From contig QUOL01000022.1 of assembly GCA_009761415.1 (NCBI GenBank), positions 1 to 64,000 on the forward strand: a stretch of 64,000 nt of DNA. The letters run 5' to 3'. The stretch comes from Sarcomyxa edulis (taxonomy: Eukaryota; Basidiomycota; Agaricomycetes; Agaricales; Mycenaceae). Positions 58,547 to 64,000 of the stretch are shown here, piece after piece. The position numbers and the translations under genes were made by a program. The notes beneath the pieces were generated by a model. The model ran no database searches. It was not told the origin of the DNA and saw only the letters and a list, made by a program, of their open reading frames with translations. Positions within the stretch are counted from its first letter, which is position 1, and each line of letters starts with the position of its first letter.

Positions 58547-59300
58547 GGTATTCGTTGATTTCGATAGGGTAGATGATGGGTACAGTGACCAACCCAGAAG
58601 AGATGAACGGGTCAACGACTCAGCATGTAGGGTTGAGTATCTCAAGGTCTCTGAGCTGCTCATCACAAGTCTACATAATCACCCGATTCTCGACGTGCAC
58701 AATGTCGATTTATTTCTACTTACCATGCGTTTCATCTCAGTCTAGATCCCTAATCTACAACAAAATATCCGTACAACCACATTCCTTAGATATGTTGTAC
58801 ACCTTCATTTCCTCAGAATCTTCACCTGTTGCTCTCTATTTCTCATTCTAGTTCTGATTCTCATCTATCAACATAGACGATGCAAGGAAACCTTCAGTCG
58901 CGCTTTGATCGGTTGGACGCGACTGACGCGACGCGCGTGACTAGAAGCAGGTGATTGATCCGAAATCCGGATCGATCATTTATTTTTGCAATTTGCGACA
59001 TCACTCAGTGCGAGTCCGCCAGTTGTCGTTCTCTCGTCGAGTTCGGAGAGTATGATTGTGCACTCCGTAATTCGAACAGCAATGAAGACTCGTGCCGGTC
59101 CTCTCTCTCATGTTCTATGTTCTATACCGGACGACATTGGCTGCGTCTTCTGATGCACAGACGGAGAATTGGACATCTGTGGGAACTGCGATACATACGG
59201 CGCTTACCTCCATGCGTTTATTTTCGCCAGCTCGTTACAACGAAATCATGATGGTGGAAGACAAAGCTCACCTTGGATTTTCACTTCGCTGATCATCTTG
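58547..59300. other. Spacer before the permease genes
   Basis: No gene seen. Confidence 0.4.
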
Positions 59301-62001
59301 ATGGAACGAACAGATCCCGTTCACGTCGCCGAGAAAGAGAGCGTTGGTTCAGAGGAACGCGAGCTCGACAGCCATGCCCTTTCGCAAGATGACCGCTATC
59401 ATTTCTACGCTGCAGACCTCGACCGAGTTCAACGACGTCTGAAGCAACGACATGTTCAAATGTATATCTCTACCTCGTTGAATTTCCGATATTGGTCCCA
59501 CTGATGATTTCCTGTCTCTTCCAGGATCGCTGTAAGTATCCCTCAAACGCCCTGCTATTCTTACTGTACAACTGATGTTGGCAAAAGATTGCGGGAACTA
59601 TTGGGACAGGTGAGGTCTGTTTCGCTTTCGGTTCTCACAGACACAACTTAGTCTCCCATAGGTCTATTCTTAGGCTCTGGATCTGCATTGTCTAGTGGTG
59701 GACCACTCGGTGCGTTAATTGCGTATGGCTTAGTCGGCACCGTTGCATATGCGTGAGTCGTTCTTCGAGTCTGCGATGCGAAGACTCAACTGGGTTCGCC
59801 CTAGATCCCTGTGCTCCTTGGGAGAAATGACGACGCATGCTCCAATCTCAGGCACATTCCCTCATTATGGTGAGGAGTCTATACCCTCGTCCACCCTTGG
59901 ACTTCAGGATTGATGAGCGTACTGGTAGCTGCTCGTTGGGTCGACCCAGCGTTAGGTTTTGCAGTTGGATGGGTATGCCGTTCGGTTCAAGACTGCTTCT
60001 CGAAATAACATGACGATCCATGGTCTTCTCCAGAACTACTTCTACACTAACGCAATCTCTGTTCCCGTAGAAGTTACAGCTGCCACAATTCTTCTGACGT
60101 TTTGGGATCCTGATGTGTGTTCTCTTGTTCCATAATTCGAGCGTTCTCTCCAACTCCTCCTGTCAGCTTTCTCATCAAGCCGGTTACACCGCTGTTGTGT
60201 GTGTGCTTGTATGTGCGATAAACATATTTGGTGTCAGGTAAGTTCTTTGACGCATCGATATGCCGTCTCGCCCTTACAGCCTCTGATGCCATCCTATTAG
60301 ATATTTCGGAGAGTGTAAGTCGCTGTCGTTTTCTTTTCGGGTCCTGAACTCACTCTGCAGATAGCGGAATTTATTTTCTCCATCATTAAGAGTGAGTACG
60401 ACCCCCTTGAGTTAGCCGTGTCTAATGAGCATTTCTTTTTCTATACAGTTTGCATGATTGTTGGCCTCATCCTCGTGGGCATCATAGTTGACCTCGGAGG
60501 AGGGCCTGACCACACACGGATAGGTTTCCGCGTAAGCCTATATCTATCTTCGTCCACGAGAACCAGACGATCAATGCAGATCCTCAGTATTGGAAAAATC
60601 CTGGACCTATCGCAAGAGCCGAACTGGTGAATAATGTCAACACAGATCGTTTCCTCGCCGTTCTCTCCGTTCTGGTACAAGCTGCATTTTCGTTCCAAGG
60701 GATGGAGTTGGTGGCGATGTCAGTTAGTCGCTTTATTTCAAATTTGACTCACTCACCGTACCTATTAGAGCTGCCTCAGAAACGGAGAACCCTCGACGCA
60801 ACATCTCAAAGGCTGTCCAAAGAGTATTTTATCGTATCGTCATGTTCTATGTGAGTCTGACTCTAAGTTCGGATCCTCTAACGCACTCACTCTTATATAG
60901 ATACTTGGTATTCTTATCATCGGAATGACTGTACCCTATAACGATGATCAGCTGCTCCAAAACACTGGCAATGCCGCTCAATCACCGTTTGTCATTGCTA
61001 TAACTCGCTCCGGAATCAAAGGTACATCTAACAAGCTCTTTTTTTTACCATAAGATTCACTCATGTCTCCGCCATAAAGTATTGCCCCACATCATCAATG
61101 CTGGCGTTTTCACGAGCGCATTTTCTGCGGGAAATAGCTTCTTGTTCTGCGCATCGCGCGTCCTTTACGGTCTAGCCGTTCGTGGACAGGCTCCCAGATT
61201 CTTGGCGTACTGCACAAAAAACGGCCTACCTTTGTTTGCGGTACTAGCTTCGGTGAGCTGCACTATCTGAATGTCGTAGACTTTCGGCTGACTAGCTACA
61301 CAAGTCCAGTATAGTCTTTCTCTCGTTTATGAATGTTTCTAATGGAGCCGAAACTGCTTTCAAGTGTGCTTTTTTGACTCATGTACCATGCTGTAAGCTA
61401 ATCCTTCGTCCCTCCAGTTGGTTTGTGAGGCTATCTACAACTGGCGGATTTGTTTCCTGGTTCGCCATCAATCTAACTTACGTCTATTTCTGTGAGCTTC
61501 ACGAGTCGTTTTCAAATGCGCCTGATGTTTGACCAGGGAATGTCCTTCCATAGATCGTGGCATGAATGCTCAAGGATTTGACCTCCGCCAGAATATTTAC
61601 AACAATCGTTTTCAACCGTATATTGCGTACTGGGGTATCGGTTGGACCCTCTTCTTTACTTTCGTCAATGGATTTGAGGTCTTCTTCGCCTTCAATGCAT
61701 CTGGATTCCTTACTGCCTGTATGGTATCTCGAGTCGTCATTTGTACCATTCTGACTTACTGCGTCCCAGATATCAATATTCCCATATTTCTGGGCTTGTT
61801 GATTGGATATAAACTAACGAAACGCACGAAGATGTGGAAGCCATCGGAGATGGACTTTGTCACGGTCAGTTACTTCTCTTTTAGCGTATGTCACAGAGTG
61901 TTCAGACCTTTTTCCAGGGTATCCCGACGCCCGAGGAGACTGAAAGTCCAGAAGTCCCACCAAAGACAATCAGCGAGAAGATTGCTGCAGTCTTATTCTA
62001 G
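59301..62001 (+). CDS. Amino-acid permease (YAT/AAP family), copy 1
   Basis: The ATG at 59301 starts a soluble N-tail (DDRYHFYAADLDRVQRRLKQRHVQM), then the family hallmark IAGTIGTGLFLGSG in the first membrane helix. Further blocks are GALIAYGLVGTVAYASLCSLGEMTTHAPISG, ARWVDPALGFAVGWNYFYTNAI, TFWDPD, AGYTAVVCVLVCAINIFGVRYFGE, FSFQGMELVAM-AASETENPRR and FTSAFSAGNSFLFCASRVLYGLA. Twelve membrane segments are expected and most can be traced through about fifteen short introns. The C-tail ends EKIAAVLF, stop at 61999-62001. A plasma-membrane proton symporter for amino acids; the specificity cannot be read from sequence. Similar throughout to the next gene, so they form a tandem pair. Confidence 0.9.
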
Positions 62002-62248
62002 ACATAAAGCTGTGTACGATCACTGATGTTGTCCCTCATGTATCCATAATCTTAGGATCCTGCTGTTCATCGATTTCTGATGATGATCCAGAAGCCTATT
62101 GAATCTATCCAGTGTACCTATCAAGCCAACATCACGCCTATATCCCACGCCGGTAGATCTTCGGATAAGTACTTCAAGCCAGGTATCAGGATACATAACT
62201 GTTTCGAACTTCAGGTTCGACGTCCACATCCCACCGTTGCCAGACACA

Positions 62249-64000
62249 ATGGAGGCTAACGATACGGTCGATATCGAGAAAGACCAGGACACAACAGTCA
62301 TAGGACAGGAACTCAACTCCATTTCTATGACCCAGGACGACAGCCGCTACCATTTTGACCCCAATGACCTTGATAAGGTACAACGACGTTTGAAACAACG
62401 CCATATACAAATGTGCGTATTTTTCTATGTCCGTGACATACAAAAGGACAAATATGACACTGTCTCATACAGGATCGCTGTGAGTCGATCTCTCAAGGGT
62501 GTTTCAACATCAGAGCTATCACTAACCCCTCAAAGATCGCTGGAACTATCGGAACTGGTAAGCATCCATGACGCGGCCCTGTTAGACTAACTTTTCATCC
62601 TGTGTCCGATAGGTTTATTCTTGGGATCAGGATCTGCATTGTCCGGCGGGGGACCATTAGGCGCGCTGATCGCGTACGCCCTAGTGGCCACCGTTGCCTA
62701 TTCGTGAGTTGCGGTCATCTCTATATAGCGTCATAGGGTTTTCATCAAAGTTTCCTTCTCAGCTCTCTTTGTTCCATCGGAGAGATGACTACGCATGCTC
62801 CAATCTCAGGCGCATTTCCCCATTATGGTGGATGCTGTCGCTCTGTTTCGCTCTGTCACTTTTAGTACTGATAGATAACCGATAGCTGCTCGTTGGGTAG
62901 ACCCCGCGCTTGGCTTTGCAATCGGCTGGGTATGGTTCTCAATCCAGTCGTGGCCAACAATATCTGGATTCGTATGTCAATTGACTAATTTCTCTTCGAT
63001 TTCGTCAGAATTATTTTTATTCGAGCTGTATGGGCGCTCCCGTTGAAGTCACAGCTGCTACTATCCTCATAACTTTCTGGGATACAAATGTTTGCTCCTT
63101 TTTAGTTTTTGAGACGATATACACTGATGCTATGCTCTATCAGCCTTCCCATCGAGCGGGTTACACTGCAGCACTGTGTGTCGTTATGTGCGCCATCAAT
63201 ATATTCGGTGTTAGGTAAGACTGTCAAACGTTGGAATCGTCCAAACCTATCAATGTCCTGGTGTATTTGTGGGTTCCATAGGTATTTTGGAGAAGGTCAG
63301 TCGTTGAGTCTGGCACGGCCTTTCTGCGTCTAATGCTCTAGACGATAGCTGAATTCGTGTTCTCCGTCATCAAAAGTATGTCAAGCTCTCGTGGATATCG
63401 TTGTGCGGATCTGATATCACCCCTAGTCACTATGATAATCGTCCTCATCCTTGTTGGACTCATAATCGATCTCGGAGGTGGGCCCGACCATAATCGCATC
63501 GGCTTCCAGGTAGATTGAGCTTATTGCAATGCGCTTCACCTGATTCTCATGTGGATACTCAGTACTGGAGAAATCCTGGTCCTGTTGCCAGAGCTGGGCT
63601 AGTGAAGGATCTCAATACAGATCGATTCATCGCATTCCTCTCGGTCATTGTACAAGCTGCTTTCTCATTGCAGGGCATGGAATTAGTTACCATGTAAGAC
63701 CTTCGTATATCTCACTTTGTGTCTACGTATCAACTTTGGCTTCATCGTAGAGCCGCTTCAGAGACAGAGAATCCTCGGCGTAACATCGCGAAGGCGGTCC
63801 GCAGGGTCTTTTGGCGTATTTTGATATTCTACGTGCGCTCCTCTTTGCTTTTCTCAAGTCACACCCTCAATGACCACTGTCGTCCCTGCAGATTCTTGGT
63901 ATCCTCATCATTGGAATGAATGTTCCCTATAACGACGATGAGTTACTCCGGACTACCGGGAATGCTGCCCAGTCCCCCTTTGTCATTGCAATATCCCGTT
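62249..64000 (+). CDS. Amino-acid permease, copy 2 (3' end beyond window)
   Basis: The ATG at 62249 gives an acidic N-tail, then DDSRYHFDPNDLDKVQRRLKQRHIQM, IAGTIGTG, LFLGSGSALSGGGPLGALIAYALVATVAYS, LCSIGEMTTHAPISGAFPHY and ARWVDPALGFAIGW. It continues to ILGILIIGMNVPYNDDELL at the edge, about two thirds of the protein. Exon borders fall at the same places as in copy 1, only 247 bp upstream. No lesion in the visible part. Tandem duplication with divergence of the N-tail. Confidence 0.9.

Overview
The window reads as nuclear DNA of a mushroom-forming basidiomycete (Agaricomycetes). Genes carry many short (about 50-70 nt) GT-AG introns. The gene content is typical of that class: several F-box proteins, a DUF6534-type membrane protein, a secreted GMC oxidoreductase, and a Set9-type histone H4K20 methyltransferase with a long charged tail. 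It splits into a repeat-rich left end and a more ordinary genic right part that is still peppered with DNA transposons.

Region 1 (1-12.3 kb) is repeat territory. It holds a decayed Zn2Cys6-like gene on +, then a large Ty3/gypsy retrotransposon on - (pol 3330-7148, gag-protease 7046-9601, joined by a -1 frameshift at a GGGTTTT heptamer). Both flanks are filled with diverged tandem repeats rich in CGATCGG. A primer-binding site and one putative LTR edge are visible on the gag side. No matching second LTR is in the window.

Region 2 (12.3-26.2 kb) has a frame-broken F-box gene, then a GDA1/CD39 nucleoside-diphosphatase gene split by two nested hAT transposons. The outer one (14987-19768) has perfect 32-bp terminal inverted repeats and the 8-bp target duplication AACGTAGG. 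The inner one (15269-19138) has the 8-bp duplication TGTGCAAG and an apparently complete BED-finger hAT transposase. Removing the outer unit leaves the GDA1 frame continuous across the junction. A 293-bp TA-flanked MITE, an F-box/leucine-rich gene and an Old Yellow Enzyme gene follow.

Region 3 (26.2-29.5 kb) has no gene I can support.

Region 4 (29.5-49.6 kb) carries set9, a GMC oxidoreductase whose exon is interrupted by a second copy of the same MITE, the CCT6 chaperonin subunit (divergent from GMC), and two close F-box paralogues. Between the paralogues lie an intact Tc1/mariner element and a DUF6534 gene. A different F-box gene with a GC-AG intron closes the region.

Region 5 (49.6-64 kb) begins with about 3.9 kb without a clear gene. 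It then has a four-unit polyubiquitin gene with an intron at the same codon of every unit, a secreted cysteine-rich protein, and two tandem amino-acid permease genes, the second running off the edge.

Functionally the window is a mix. There are housekeeping genes (CCT6, polyubiquitin, Set9), an expanding F-box family that would feed substrates to SCF ubiquitin ligases, secreted or membrane proteins, and at least five recognisable mobile elements. Two of the transposon insertions directly break host genes (GDA1 and GMC). I see no rRNA, tRNA or CRISPR feature. No multi-gene system of a new kind stands out. The most informative structures are the nested hATs, the MITE pair and the CGATCGG-rich repeat domain around the retrotransposon.
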